Notes: generated from the letters alone by a model not told the origin. DNA of 64,000 nucleotides from an uncultured Dokdonia sp. (GCA_947503305.1 CANNDF010000002.1:434001-498000); one strand, 5' to 3'. Positions 1-8,807 are shown, numbered from the stretch's first letter. Translations and numbers: made by a program.

Positions 1-1222
1 CAAACCCTGCCACTCCTATATCTTGAATATTTGATGTAGAAACATCAAAATCTGCTCGAAGCTTATATTTTTCTAAAGGCGTAAGACGTATACTGGCTAT
101 TAAATCTGTTCCAGTACTATCTGCAGGATCCTCTTGATATTGAATACTCGGATATTTAAACGTGTTTAATCGACTTAATCGTGTAAGTGTCTGTGTGCGA
201 TCAATATCTCTATAGATAGCACCTGGTTTTAAAGGAATAATATCTGTAATAGCATTTGTCCTATAGTTTAATTTATCATAAGCAAAAAAGTTAAATCCTT
301 CTGCAGTTATAGAATCGTTATAAATATTATTTCTATTTGCATAGCTATAATCAGTTATAATATTGATCTTACTTACTTTATGTACCTTAAAAGGAAAATC
401 AATGACAGAATCATTAATCGTTTGCTTCCTGTTATCTATAATGAGTTCAATATTAGCAGTATTTCCTGTATCGACAGTATCAATGACCGCCCGTATACGA
501 TCTAACTCAAAATGATATAAACCATTATTTCTGAATAGATATTCTAGACGTCGGGTTTCAGCATTGAATTTAAGGGTTTGATAACGTTCTCCTTTTTTAA
601 GAAAAGAATTACGTTTATAGGCTTGATAAATAGAATCTGCAATAGGTGATGCTATAATTGGATTTATAGAATCTATGATATACGGTTTATGCCGTTTTAC
701 TTTATAATCGACTGTTGCACGCTGGTTACTGTCTCGTTTTATCTCATAAGCAACTTCTGTATTAAAGTATCCATTATTTATATAGAATTGAGCAAGTCGA
801 TTTGCAGACTTCTGCGAGATATTATCGTTTACAACTGCTGGAGCCTCACCAGCTTTTTTAATGCCAGAATTAAAATCTTTTTTAAAGCGTCTAAAGGATT
901 CTACCTGTTTTCTAGAAAGTAAACGGGTCCAAAAATTGCGTCGGATATCATTTTTAGCTCGCTGAGCACTGAGTATAGAGTCTATATCAGGACGAGCCCA
1001 ATTATAAATATACAAACGTAAAGGTGCTCCAAGTAGTTTAGTATTAGGCTTTTGATATAAAAAATTATAAATGCGCTGGTCAGTTACCTTTTCTTCATCT
1101 ACTGTAATTGTATTTTTAGTAAGTAGATGATCATCCTTAGAAACTCGTTTGGTAGCATCACAACCCAAAAGTAAGAGGGATAGAAGTATAAATAGTGATA
1201 TTTTTGTAAACGTATGTTTCAA
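1..1222 (-). CDS. tamL: TamL-like outer-membrane assembly lipoprotein, partial (cut by window start)
   Basis: The reverse strand is open from position 1222 to the window edge, giving 407 codons without a stop; the 3' end lies outside. It begins with a lipoprotein signal peptide: basic start, a run of Leu, then LLLLGC with the lipobox Cys at residue 21. A segment reading NTKLLGAPLRLYIYNWARPD follows, which I recognise from Bacteroidota BamA/TamA-family lipoproteins. Low-complexity Ser/Thr/Asp-rich strands near the window edge fit POTRA domains leading into an Omp85 barrel. The family inserts or assembles outer-membrane proteins with TamB. The only sensible start is TTG (1222-1220), because the nearby in-register ATG at 1233 hits a stop after four codons. 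It diverges from the RNA methyltransferase, 37 bp away. The subtype (TamL rather than another BamA-like lipoprotein) is inferred. Confidence 0.8.
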   Translation of the reverse strand, partial: MKHTFTKISLFILLSLLLLGCDATKRVSKDDHLLTKNTITVDEEKVTDQRIYNFLYQKPNTKLLGAPLRLYIYNWARPDIDSILSAQRAKNDIRRNFWTRLLSRKQVESFRRFKKDFNSGIKKAGEAPAVVNDNISQKSANRLAQFYINNGYFNTEVAYEIKRDSNQRATVDYKVKRHKPYIIDSINPIIASPIADSIYQAYKRNSFLKKGERYQTLKFNAETRRLEYLFRNNGLYHFELDRIRAVIDTVDTGNTANIELIIDNRKQTINDSVIDFPFKVHKVSKINIITDYSYANRNNIYNDSITAEGFNFFAYDKLNYRTNAITDIIPLKPGAIYRDIDRTQTLTRLSRLNTFKYPSIQYQEDPADSTGTDLIASIRLTPLEKYKLRADFDVSTSNIQDIGVAGF

Positions 1223-1259
1223 GCGGGCGTCATTAATAAATCAAAAATACATCTTAATA

Positions 1260-1991
1260 GTGTTAAGCAAAAGTAATATCAAACGAATAACGGCATTGAC
1301 TCAAAAAAAGTACCGACAACGAGAGGGTGTTTTTGTGGCAGAGGGTATAAAAGTAATTAATGAGTTGCTAGAGTCAAGTTTTGATCTAGAAGTATTATAT
1401 AGTATTGATGAGTACGCTTTCGCGAAAGCGCAACCAGAAAAAATAACTGCAACAGAACTTAAAAAAATAAGCTTCCTTAAAACACCTCAGACTGCTCTGG
1501 CATTGTTTAAAATTCCGAATGCTAAATCATTGGAGAGATACGGAGTTACTGTCGTACTAGATGATATACGAGATCCGGGTAACTTAGGAACGATTATTAG
1601 ACTTTGTGATTGGTTTGGAATATCCAGTTTGGTATGTTCAAAACAAACCGTAGATTGTTACAATCCTAAAGTTGTACAGGCAACTATGGGATCTCTTTCA
1701 AGAGTATCCATTATATATACAGATATTGAAGTTTATTTAAAAGAAGAAAAAAGACCTATTTACGGAACGTTTATGAATGGGGAAAATTTGTATACTACTT
1801 CTGTATCTGGAGACAGTGTTATTGTAATGGGTAATGAAGCAAACGGGATATCATCTCTTATAGAAAATCTAGTTACAAAACGTATTGCCATACCACGTTT
1901 TGGGAAGCTTCAAAAAACAGAAAGCCTTAATGTAGCAACAGCGACAGCAATATGTTTAAGCGAGTTTAAAAGGCAGGCTATTGAAAAGTAA
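1260..1991 (+). CDS. TrmH/SpoU-family RNA 2'-O-methyltransferase
   Basis: SPOUT-fold methyltransferase expected to methylate a ribose 2'-OH in rRNA or tRNA using SAM. With the GTG at 1260 as start the protein has 243 residues, normal for the family. An N-terminal substrate-binding region (VFVAEG near residue 25) precedes the three SpoU motifs: DDIRDPGNLGTIIR at about 101-114 (Asn108, Arg114), MGNEANGIS at 190-198, and SLNVATAT at 222-229, which form the trefoil knot. An upstream in-frame ATG at 1149 is rejected because it would run through the opposite-strand tamL coding sequence and its residues look nothing like the family. Residues 53-57 (AFAKA) are encoded by a copy of the dispersed palindrome. 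The 3' end overlaps porT tail to tail by 14 bp. The exact RNA target cannot be told from sequence. Confidence 0.9.
   Translation: MLSKSNIKRITALTQKKYRQREGVFVAEGIKVINELLESSFDLEVLYSIDEYAFAKAQPEKITATELKKISFLKTPQTALALFKIPNAKSLERYGVTVVLDDIRDPGNLGTIIRLCDWFGISSLVCSKQTVDCYNPKVVQATMGSLSRVSIIYTDIEVYLKEEKRPIYGTFMNGENLYTTSVSGDSVIVMGNEANGISSLIENLVTKRIAIPRFGKLQKTESLNVATATAICLSEFKRQAIEK
1416..1429. repeat. Dispersed palindrome copy 1 (inside TrmH-family gene)
   Basis: Perfect GCTTTCGCGAAAGC, extended by one matching base pair on each side (1415-1430). It is read in the frame Ala-Phe-Ala-Lys-Ala. Confidence 0.95.
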
Positions 1992-2682
1992 AATTCAAAA
2001 AGACACCTCGAGAAGATAATTTGTTGATATTACCAGTCCAGGGACTATTAGGTCTGCTATCCCTTACCAATTCATCCGAAGTAGCAAATACTCCACGAAT
2101 ACTAGGTGTAAATTTAAAATAGAAAAGGTATAAGTCTATTCCAAAACCTACTTCATAAAAGAAAGGACTACTCGTCGTTCTAAACTGTCCAGCAAAATTA
2201 TCATCTGGATTATCTTCATTACTAGAAAGATTTATAGCAGTAGATACTCCGAAAGTAACAAAAGGTCTTACATTATTAAGACGCTTGGTATTGATTTTTA
2301 ATAATAAAGGCAAATAGATATAAGTAGCTGGGACTTCACGTATTAAATCACTTTCATTCTCAAAACGCGGATCTGGTGCATATATTAAATTACGTTGCGT
2401 AAAGGATAATCCTGGTTCTGTACGAAGGTCTACATATTCAGAAAGTCTGAGGTTTCCTATAAGGCCTACATTAAAACCTACACTACGTTCTACCTGTATG
2501 TCTTCTTGTTGATCTTGATAGTCAAAATTATAATCAAAAGAATTGATCCCAAAATAATACCCCCATGATATAGGTTTTTTGTCAAAATTTTGATCATTTT
2601 GTACACGAGGTCTTGTAAGCCATTGTGCATCAATGGTTTGAATAAATGTAAAAAAAAATGCTACTACAACAATAATTCTCAT
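1978..2682 (-). CDS. porT: PorT/SprT-like type IX secretion outer-membrane protein
   Basis: A 234-residue protein with a clear signal peptide (MRIIVVVAFFFTFIQTIDAQ) followed by alternating polar/hydrophobic strands and aromatic C-terminal strands ending in FLNFTFQ, as in an eight-stranded outer-membrane barrel. The segment KPISWGYYFGINSFDYNFDY and the position directly after menG match the PorT arrangement in flavobacteria. PorT is required for the type IX secretion system, which exports proteins carrying C-terminal sorting domains; two such cargo candidates are encoded in this window. The start is 4 bp after the menG stop, so the two are probably co-transcribed. The family call is from recognition of sequence and context. 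A generic outer-membrane beta-barrel protein is the alternative. Confidence 0.8.
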   Translation of the reverse strand: MRIIVVVAFFFTFIQTIDAQWLTRPRVQNDQNFDKKPISWGYYFGINSFDYNFDYQDQQEDIQVERSVGFNVGLIGNLRLSEYVDLRTEPGLSFTQRNLIYAPDPRFENESDLIREVPATYIYLPLLLKINTKRLNNVRPFVTFGVSTAINLSSNEDNPDDNFAGQFRTTSSPFFYEVGFGIDLYLFYFKFTPSIRGVFATSDELVRDSRPNSPWTGNINKLSSRGVFLNFTFQ

Positions 2683-2686
2683 GGAT

Positions 2687-3415
2687 CTATTTTGTGGCTG
2701 TATAAATGGTGGCTACACCAAAGGTTTGAGGTTTGTCTTCCACGTTGGTAAACCCAATTTTACGTAAAATATTGTTCAATGCTTCTCCAAAAGGAAAAAC
2801 TGAAGCACTTTCACTTAAATATGAATAGGCATCACGATCTTTAGAGAATAGGCGTCCTATAAGTGGCATAATGTATTTGCAATGTATGGTATATCCTTGT
2901 TTAAAAGGAGTTTTAGTAGGGACTGAAGTTTCTAAAATAACAAAAATTCCACCAGGTTTAAGGACTCTGTATATTTCTGCTAATCCTTTTTCTAAGGTTT
3001 CAAAATTACGAACACCAAATGCAACAGTAATAGCATCAAAACTATTATCTTCAAATGGCATAGCCTCACTATCTGCTTGTATCATCTGAATACGGTCTTC
3101 AAGCCCGCTTGCTTTTATTTTTTTACGACCTACAGATAACATGCCTTCAGAGATATCCAAACCTATAAGTTGGGATGCGCCACTTTCTGCCATATTTAAA
3201 ATAAGATCTCCAGTGCCTGTCGCAATATCAAGAATACTATCTGGATGGGTATCTGTAACCAGTGCCACTACCTTCTTTCTCCATTTTACATCAATCCCAA
3301 AAGAGATGACTCGATTAAGCCCGTCATATTCTCCAGAAATCGTGTCAAACATATGTTCGACTTGTTCTTTTTTTGATTGATCTGAAGATTTATATGGCGT
3401 TACTTTTTTTGCCAT
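2687..3415 (-). CDS. menG: Demethylmenaquinone methyltransferase
   Basis: Class I SAM methyltransferase of the UbiE/MenG family, performing the last C-methylation step of menaquinone synthesis. From the ATG at 3415 (MAKKVTPYKSS) it has 242 residues, the usual size. Visible motifs: HMFDTISGEYDGLNRVISFG near residues 21-40, the SAM-binding LDIATGTGD at 62-70, and AFGVRNF followed by EIYRVLKPGG, all signatures of UbiE. An ATG six codons upstream (MPKNCT) is possible but less likely. Bacteroidota generally use menaquinone, so menG is preferred to ubiE. A TATATTTG promoter-like element lies about 15 bp upstream. Confidence 0.93.
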   Translation of the reverse strand: MAKKVTPYKSSDQSKKEQVEHMFDTISGEYDGLNRVISFGIDVKWRKKVVALVTDTHPDSILDIATGTGDLILNMAESGASQLIGLDISEGMLSVGRKKIKASGLEDRIQMIQADSEAMPFEDNSFDAITVAFGVRNFETLEKGLAEIYRVLKPGGIFVILETSVPTKTPFKQGYTIHCKYIMPLIGRLFSKDRDAYSYLSESASVFPFGEALNNILRKIGFTNVEDKPQTFGVATIYTATK

Positions 3416-3429
3416 TGTGCAATTTTTTG

Positions 3430-3437
3430 GCAAATAT
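3430..3437 (-). promoter_or_regulatory. Candidate -7 box of menG-porT
   Basis: The reverse strand reads TATATTTG, fitting the Bacteroidota TAnnTTTG element, 15 bp before the menG ATG. No clear -33 TTG is seen at the expected spacing. Confidence 0.4.
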
Positions 3438-3548
3438 ACGGTATCAAAGTATAATGGAAGCCCATATATTGAAAGGGATTTTATACTTTAATACGGATGC
3501 TTGTATCACAATTATGAGTCTAATGTGTACTATATCTTATCAATCATG

Positions 3549-3556
3549 TATCTTTG
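3549..3556 (+). promoter_or_regulatory. Candidate -7 box of trkA
   Basis: TATCTTTG matches TAnnTTTG and lies 24 bp before the chosen trkA ATG. This supports the downstream start over the one at 3554, which would fall inside the promoter element. Confidence 0.45.
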
Positions 3557-3580
3557 CACTACTTTTCAGTTCATCATTAT

Positions 3581-4930
3581 ATGAAGATTATCATTGCAGG
3601 TGCTGGTGAGGTGGGCTTCCACCTAGCAAAACTGCTATCATACGAGTCTCAGGACATAACACTTATTGACACCGACAAAGAAAGCCTGGCGTACGCAGAT
3701 ACTCATTTGGATATACGTACGATTAAGGGAGATGCTACCTCAATTGCTATTCTCCAAGATTCACGTGTAGAAAATGTGGATCTTGTAATTGCTGTTACTG
3801 CAAGTGAGACAACAAATATTACTGTCTGTGTACTAGCAAAACAGCTTGGTGCTGCCAGAACTATTGCTCGTATCTCAAATACAGAGTTTATTGAGCATAA
3901 AGAGCTGGCAGGATTTTCTAAATTTGGTATTGATGAATTGATATCTCCAGAGAGTTTAGCAGCTTCAGAAATTGAGTTATTATTAAATCAAAGTGGTTTT
4001 AGTGATAGTTATGAGTTTGAAGAAGGGGCATTAACAATGGTAGGTACAACGCTTTCTCGTACAGCTTCTTTTGTAGGTAAAAGTGTAAAGGAGGCGGCTT
4101 CTATATTTCCAGAGCTACATTTTATGCCTATTGCTATTCAGCGATTTGGAACACAATATACTTTAATCCCCAGAGGAGATACTCTTTTTAAAGAAGGAGA
4201 TCAAGTATATTTTATGACCATTCAAGGCGGGGTAGAAGAGATCTATAAACTTACTGGGAAAATCAAACAAGAGATCAAAAACGTAATGATTCTCGGAGGT
4301 AGTAAAATAGGGTATAAAACAACTAGAGATTTATGTTCTCATAAATTTAATGTAAAACTTGTTGAACGTAATAGAGAAAAAGCAACAGATCTTGCAGATA
4401 TACTTCCTAAAGCACTAATCATAAATGGAGATGGTCGTAATGTAGAATTACTAGATGAAGAGAACATTCATGATATGGACGCTTTTATATCTGTTACAGG
4501 AGATAGTGAAACCAATATTATGTCTTGTCTTGTGGCTAAATCAAAAGGAGTTAAAAAGACAATAGCATTAGTTGAAAATATGGACTATTTTCAATTATCT
4601 CAAAGTATAGGAATTGACACATTGATTAATAAAAAACTTCTTGCAGCAAATAATATCTTTAGATACATACGAAAAGGAGAAGTAGTTGCTATGACAAAGC
4701 TCAATAACATGAATGCAGAGTTATTAGAGTTTATCGTAAAGCCCACTTCTCAAGCAGAAGGGAAGCTTATTCGCGATATAGATTTTCCTAGATCGGCTAC
4801 TATAGCAGGAGTCGTTCGTAATGGAAAGGGATGTATTGCACTAGGTGATTATAAAATTACAGCTGGTGACCGTGTTGTCGTTTGTTGTTTACCTCGTTCT
4901 ATTAAACAGGTCGAAAAAATGTTTGTTTAA
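3581..4930 (+). CDS. trkA: Trk potassium uptake system regulatory protein TrkA
   Basis: Cytosolic gating ring subunit of the Trk K+ channel. It has 449 residues, the double-length form with two RCK (regulator of K+ conductance) halves. The first Rossmann motif GAGEVG is at 7-12, followed by an acidic strand end (LIDTDKESL). A second nucleotide-binding motif (ILGGSKIG) appears near residue 235, each followed by a TrkA-C subdomain. The start at 3581 (MKIIIAGAGEVG) is used; nine extra residues from the ATG at 3554 do not look like the family. trkH follows 10 bp downstream, so the two are one operon. Confidence 0.94.
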   Translation: MKIIIAGAGEVGFHLAKLLSYESQDITLIDTDKESLAYADTHLDIRTIKGDATSIAILQDSRVENVDLVIAVTASETTNITVCVLAKQLGAARTIARISNTEFIEHKELAGFSKFGIDELISPESLAASEIELLLNQSGFSDSYEFEEGALTMVGTTLSRTASFVGKSVKEAASIFPELHFMPIAIQRFGTQYTLIPRGDTLFKEGDQVYFMTIQGGVEEIYKLTGKIKQEIKNVMILGGSKIGYKTTRDLCSHKFNVKLVERNREKATDLADILPKALIINGDGRNVELLDEENIHDMDAFISVTGDSETNIMSCLVAKSKGVKKTIALVENMDYFQLSQSIGIDTLINKKLLAANNIFRYIRKGEVVAMTKLNNMNAELLEFIVKPTSQAEGKLIRDIDFPRSATIAGVVRNGKGCIALGDYKITAGDRVVVCCLPRSIKQVEKMFV

Positions 4931-4940
4931 GGAAAAAAGG

Positions 4941-6437
4941 ATGCCTAAACTTAATTACAAAATTATATTTCATTTAATGGGTCTATTATTGCTTTGCAAT
5001 GGTGGCTTTATGATGATTTCTGCTTTGGTAAGTTTTTTGGCAAAAGATGGAGTAGCTATTCAAATAACATCTGCTGGATTACTTACATTATTTGCAGGAA
5101 TGCTCTTGATGTTTATGACCAGAGATCATAAAAAAGAGATAAAGAAAAGAGAAGGGTATATTGTAGTAACCTTTGGTTGGTTATTTATGTCATTAAGTGG
5201 GATGTTACCGTATTTAGTGACAGATACGATTCCTAATGTAACCAATGCATTTTTTGAAACGATAAGTGGTTATACGACAACAGGGGCTACTGTACTTTCT
5301 GAAATTGAGTCTTTACCTAAAGGAATCCTTTTCTGGCGTAGTACTACACACTGGATCGGAGGTATGGGGATTATCGTACTGGCAATTGCAATACTTCCTC
5401 TTTTAGGGATTGGTGGAATGCAACTTTTTGCAGCCGAAGCCCCTGGCCCAAGTGCCGATAAACTTCACCCTAGAATTACGGATACTGCAAAACGATTGTG
5501 GCTAATTTATTTTGGATTTACTGCAGCAGAAACGATAGCACTAAAAATAGCAGGGATGTCATTTTTTGATGCCATTAATCATGCTATGAGTACCTTATCC
5601 ACAGGAGGTTTTTCTACTAAAAATGCAAGTATAGCCCATTGGAATGATACCCCTATCATACAATATATTATTATATTCTTTATGATGCTTGCGGGGATGA
5701 ACTTTGTACTAAGTTATTTTGCTTTTAAAGGAAAAGTACAAAAGATTATAAAAGATGAAGAGTTTCGACTTTATATGATTTTTATTATTGGTTTTACGAT
5801 TATTACTTCATTTGTTATTTATTTTAAGGTAGATATGAATGTATCTACAATAACACACCCTATGGTATTGGGTGCTGGAGAAGGAGCTTTTAGACATGGA
5901 TTGTTTCAAGTACTAGCGGTAATTACGACTACAGGTTTTGTAACTTCAGATTTTACAGCATGGACTCCATTTCTCACAGTAATTTTCTTTGGACTTATGT
6001 TTTTAGGAGGATCTGCAGGATCTACAGCTGGAGGTATAAAAGTAGTAAGGCATTTATTAACTATCCGTAATGCTTTTGTAGAGTTTAAACGTACGTTACA
6101 CCCTAATGCAATAGTACCAGTACGGTATAATACCCGTTCTGTAGATCGAACTATTATCTTTAATATCCTTGCTTTTTTTATACTATACATGCTCTCATGG
6201 ATTATAGGAGCTAGTGTATTAGGAGCATTAGGACTGGATTTTATGACAGCATTAGGAGGTGCTGCATCTGCTCTTGGAAATGTAGGCCCTGCTTTTGGTG
6301 ATTTAGGCCCTGTAGATAATTATGGAGGACTTCCCACAGCTGGAAAATGGTGGTTATCATTTTTAATGCTTATTGGTCGTTTAGAATTATTTACTGTATT
6401 AATTTTGTTGACGCCATTCTTTTGGCGTAATCGATAA
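4941..6437 (+). CDS. trkH: Trk-type potassium transporter TrkH
   Basis: Polytopic membrane subunit that carries K+ across the inner membrane. It has 498 residues and four pore-loop segments with the selectivity-filter glycines: TTGATV, LSTGGFST, TTTGFVTSD and LGNVGPAFG. The C-terminal FGDLGP and final hydrophobic helix are also typical. The start is the ATG at 4941, preceded by the purine-rich AAGGAAAAAAGG; an earlier in-frame ATG at 4845 lies deep inside trkA. It is followed after 2 bp by ypdA, suggesting transcriptional coupling. Confidence 0.95.
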   Translation: MPKLNYKIIFHLMGLLLLCNGGFMMISALVSFLAKDGVAIQITSAGLLTLFAGMLLMFMTRDHKKEIKKREGYIVVTFGWLFMSLSGMLPYLVTDTIPNVTNAFFETISGYTTTGATVLSEIESLPKGILFWRSTTHWIGGMGIIVLAIAILPLLGIGGMQLFAAEAPGPSADKLHPRITDTAKRLWLIYFGFTAAETIALKIAGMSFFDAINHAMSTLSTGGFSTKNASIAHWNDTPIIQYIIIFFMMLAGMNFVLSYFAFKGKVQKIIKDEEFRLYMIFIIGFTIITSFVIYFKVDMNVSTITHPMVLGAGEGAFRHGLFQVLAVITTTGFVTSDFTAWTPFLTVIFFGLMFLGGSAGSTAGGIKVVRHLLTIRNAFVEFKRTLHPNAIVPVRYNTRSVDRTIIFNILAFFILYMLSWIIGASVLGALGLDFMTALGGAASALGNVGPAFGDLGPVDNYGGLPTAGKWWLSFLMLIGRLELFTVLILLTPFFWRNR

Positions 6438-6439
6438 AT

Positions 6440-7414
6440 ATGCTTGCATTGAAAAATTACGATCTTATTATTATAGGTGCTGGTCCTATAGGGCTTGCTT
6501 GTGGAATAGAAGCACAAAAAAACGGACTTTCTTATATAATTATAGAGAAAGGGGTTTTAGTAAATTCAATATATAACTTTCCTGAGCAGATGACTTTCTT
6601 TAGTACATCAAACTTACTGGAAATAGGAGAGGTCCCTTTTATATCACATACAGATAAACCTACTCGTAAAGAAGCATTAGAGTATTATCGTCGTGTGCAG
6701 GAAAGTTGGAAACTCAATATCAAGCTGTACACAGAAGTTGTAGCAATGAATCACTCTGATGATGGATATACAATAGAAACTGATAAGGGGGATGCTTTTA
6801 CTAAAGCAGTCATTGTCTGCACAGGATTTTACGACACTCCTAGAGAGCTTGGAGTGCCTGGAGAAGAACTACCTAAAGTAAAACACTTTTATGACAGCCC
6901 TCATCCGTATGTAGGGCAAAAACTGGTTGTCGTGGGAGCTGCAAACTCTGCCTGTGATGTAGCGCTAGAAACTTATTATAAAGGGGCTGAGGTTACAATG
7001 GTAATTAGAGATTCAGAAATTTATCCAAAAACGAAATATTGGATCAAACCTAACATAGAAAATAGAATTAAAGAAGGAGCCATTAAAGCTTATTTTAACG
7101 CTACTGTTACAGAGATAAAAAATGAGTCTGTAGTATTACAAACTCCAGAAGGTTCTAAAGAAATTGAAAATGATTTTGTACTAGCAATGATAGGGTATAA
7201 GCCAGATTATAGTCTTTTTGAAAAATTAGGATTACCCATAGCAGATGACATACATAAAACACCTATTCATGAGCCCAAATCATTAGAAACACCGCTTAAA
7301 AATGTATATGTTGCTGGAGTCATAAATGCAGGTTTGCAGACTAGTAAGCTTTTTATAGAAAATACTCGTGAACATGCTCCTATTATTTTAAAAAATTTGA
7401 TGGAGAAGTTGTAA
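6440..7414 (+). CDS. ypdA: YpdA-family bacillithiol disulfide reductase (putative)
   Basis: FAD/NAD(P)H-dependent oxidoreductase of 324 residues. The FAD-binding GAGPIG is at 13-18, and a second Rossmann motif (VVGAANSACDVALE) near 165-178 binds NADPH. The C-terminal DFVLAMIGYKPD is typical of thioredoxin-reductase-like folds. There is no CxxC redox pair, as expected for YpdA rather than thioredoxin reductase. YpdA (Bdr) reduces oxidised bacillithiol in Firmicutes, and flavobacteria also carry the family. It sits 2 bp after trkH and is probably the last gene of that operon. The substrate is inferred from family membership. Confidence 0.83.
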   Translation: MLALKNYDLIIIGAGPIGLACGIEAQKNGLSYIIIEKGVLVNSIYNFPEQMTFFSTSNLLEIGEVPFISHTDKPTRKEALEYYRRVQESWKLNIKLYTEVVAMNHSDDGYTIETDKGDAFTKAVIVCTGFYDTPRELGVPGEELPKVKHFYDSPHPYVGQKLVVVGAANSACDVALETYYKGAEVTMVIRDSEIYPKTKYWIKPNIENRIKEGAIKAYFNATVTEIKNESVVLQTPEGSKEIENDFVLAMIGYKPDYSLFEKLGLPIADDIHKTPIHEPKSLETPLKNVYVAGVINAGLQTSKLFIENTREHAPIILKNLMEKL

Positions 7415-7440
7415 TTTTGTTCCATAAAATGTTTCCTTAA

Positions 7441-8382
7441 ATGATACAAACTGGACAAATTACAGATACGATTTTAATGGTTCGCCCTATAAATTTCAGG
7501 CTCAATGAGCAAACAGCTGTAAATAATTACTTCCAAGAAGAGTTAGCCATTAAAAACTCTGAGATCAATGCCAAAGCACAAGAAGAATTTGATGCTTTTG
7601 TTATAAAATTAAGGGAAGTAGGTGTCCATGTCATAGTAATAAATGATGATGAAAAAGCAGATACCCCAGATTCTATATTCCCAAATAATTGGGTAAGTTT
7701 TCACAAAAATGGATCCGTAGTTGTCTATCCTATGTATGCAGAAAATAGACGTAAAGAACGTAGAGAAGATGTCTTTACACGGCTAGAGGAAGAAGGGTTT
7801 CTTATAGAAGATATAATAGACTATACAAGTGCAGAAGAAGAAGGTTTCTTTTTAGAAGGGACGGGTAGTATTCTTATGGATAGAGTCCATCAAAAAGTCT
7901 ATTGCGCTTTATCAGATAGGGCTCATGAAGAATTAATCATAGAATTTTGTGAAGATTTTAATTGTATGCCTGTAATTTTTACTGCAAATCAAACAGTAAA
8001 TAATAAACGAAAACCTATTTATCATACAAATGTTATGATGTGTCTGGCAGAGCATTTTAGTGTTATCTGTTTAGACGCTATCGATGATAAAAAAGAACGT
8101 AAAAATGTTGAAAAGCATCTTAAAGAAAGTGGGAAAGAAATTATAGACATTACACAAGAACAGATGCATCAATTTGCAGGGAATATGCTTCAAGTACTTA
8201 ATAACAATGGTAAACGAATTATGGTAATGAGTCTTGCAGCACATAAAAGCTTATCAAAAGAACAGATTCATAAAATAGAACAACATTGCGAGATCGTAAG
8301 TAGCGACCTTACAACTATAGAAACCTGTGGTGGTGGAAGTGCTCGATGTATGATGGCAGAAGTATTTCTACCAAAAAAATAG
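7441..8382 (+). CDS. ctlX: CtlX-type citrulline/guanidino-modifying hydrolase
   Basis: A 313-residue member of the guanidino-group-modifying (amidinotransferase/deiminase) fold. It shows MVRPINFRLNEQTAVNNYFQ at the N-terminus, the DSIFPNNWVSFH segment that contributes acidic substrate-binding residues, a GTGSILMDR motif, YHTNVMMCLA with the active-site region His, and the nucleophile in TCGGGSARC (Cys296). This pattern is that of CtlX, named for citrulline utilisation. In Bacteroidota it may feed arginine or citrulline degradation to ornithine. No other arginine-catabolic gene is next to it here. The substrate is inferred. Confidence 0.82.
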   Translation: MIQTGQITDTILMVRPINFRLNEQTAVNNYFQEELAIKNSEINAKAQEEFDAFVIKLREVGVHVIVINDDEKADTPDSIFPNNWVSFHKNGSVVVYPMYAENRRKERREDVFTRLEEEGFLIEDIIDYTSAEEEGFFLEGTGSILMDRVHQKVYCALSDRAHEELIIEFCEDFNCMPVIFTANQTVNNKRKPIYHTNVMMCLAEHFSVICLDAIDDKKERKNVEKHLKESGKEIIDITQEQMHQFAGNMLQVLNNNGKRIMVMSLAAHKSLSKEQIHKIEQHCEIVSSDLTTIETCGGGSARCMMAEVFLPKK

Positions 8383-8384
8383 TG

Positions 8385-8392
8385 TACTTTTG
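8385..8392 (+). promoter_or_regulatory. Candidate -7 box of the Rrf2 gene, almost touching the start codon
   Basis: TACTTTTG fits TAnnTTTG and ends 4 nt before the ATG at 8397. Transcription from it would start at or just after the ATG, implying a leaderless mRNA, unless the gene is read from upstream. Confidence 0.35.
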
Positions 8393-8396
8393 AAGT

Positions 8397-8807
8397 ATGC
8401 TTTCGCGAAAAACAAAATATGGACTTAAGGCAATGACCTATATTGCAAAAAGAAGTGATAGGGCTACTGTATTAATCCAAGAAATTGCAGAAGCTGAGAA
8501 TATTTCGAGAAAGTTTTTAGAGAGTATTTTACTTTCCTTACGCAAGGCAGGATTTTTAGGAAGTAAGAAAGGAAAAGGAGGAGGATATTACCTTATAAAA
8601 GAACCTAAGGATATCAAAATGGCGTCGGTTATCAGAACACTAGAAGGGCCTATAGCAATGCTCCCTTGTGTGAGTCTTAATTTTTATGAAAAGTGTGAAG
8701 ATTGCCCAGATGAAGGTGCATGTAGTTTACATGTTTTAATGGAAGAAGTAAGAGATAGGACACTTGAAGTTCTTGAAAATAAGACACTTGAAGACCTTAT
8801 TTCGTAA
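8397..8807 (+). CDS. Rrf2-family transcriptional regulator with four cysteines
   Basis: A 136-residue winged-helix regulator of the Rrf2/IscR family. The DNA-binding half includes LIQEIAEAENISRKFLESIL and the wing GSKKGKGGGYYL. After the dimerisation helix come Cys91, Cys100, Cys103 and Cys109 (LPCVSLNFYEKCEDCPDEGA), a spacing suited to a sensory Fe-S cluster. It could sense iron, sulfur, nitric oxide or redox state. The first codons (ATG CTT TCG CGA AAA) contain 12 nt of the dispersed palindrome. It follows ctlX by 14 bp and may share its transcript. The regulon cannot be deduced from this window. Confidence 0.88.
   Translation: MLSRKTKYGLKAMTYIAKRSDRATVLIQEIAEAENISRKFLESILLSLRKAGFLGSKKGKGGGYYLIKEPKDIKMASVIRTLEGPIAMLPCVSLNFYEKCEDCPDEGACSLHVLMEEVRDRTLEVLENKTLEDLIS
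8399..8410. repeat. Truncated palindrome copy at the Rrf2 start
   Basis: GCTTTCGCGAAA, 12 of 14 bases of the dispersed palindrome, overlapping the start codon. It is read in the Leu-Ser-Arg-Lys frame, unlike the full copies inside genes. Confidence 0.7.

Noticed and set aside
689-922. Small forward-strand open frame inside tamL
   Set aside because: It lies opposite a convincing coding sequence and shows no recognisable protein features; similar antisense frames at 2871, 12921, 49465 and elsewhere were rejected for the same reason.
1149-1259. Longer N-terminus for the TrmH-family protein from the ATG at 1149
   Set aside because: It overlaps the tamL coding sequence on the other strand and encodes residues unlike the family; the GTG at 1260 gives the normal length.
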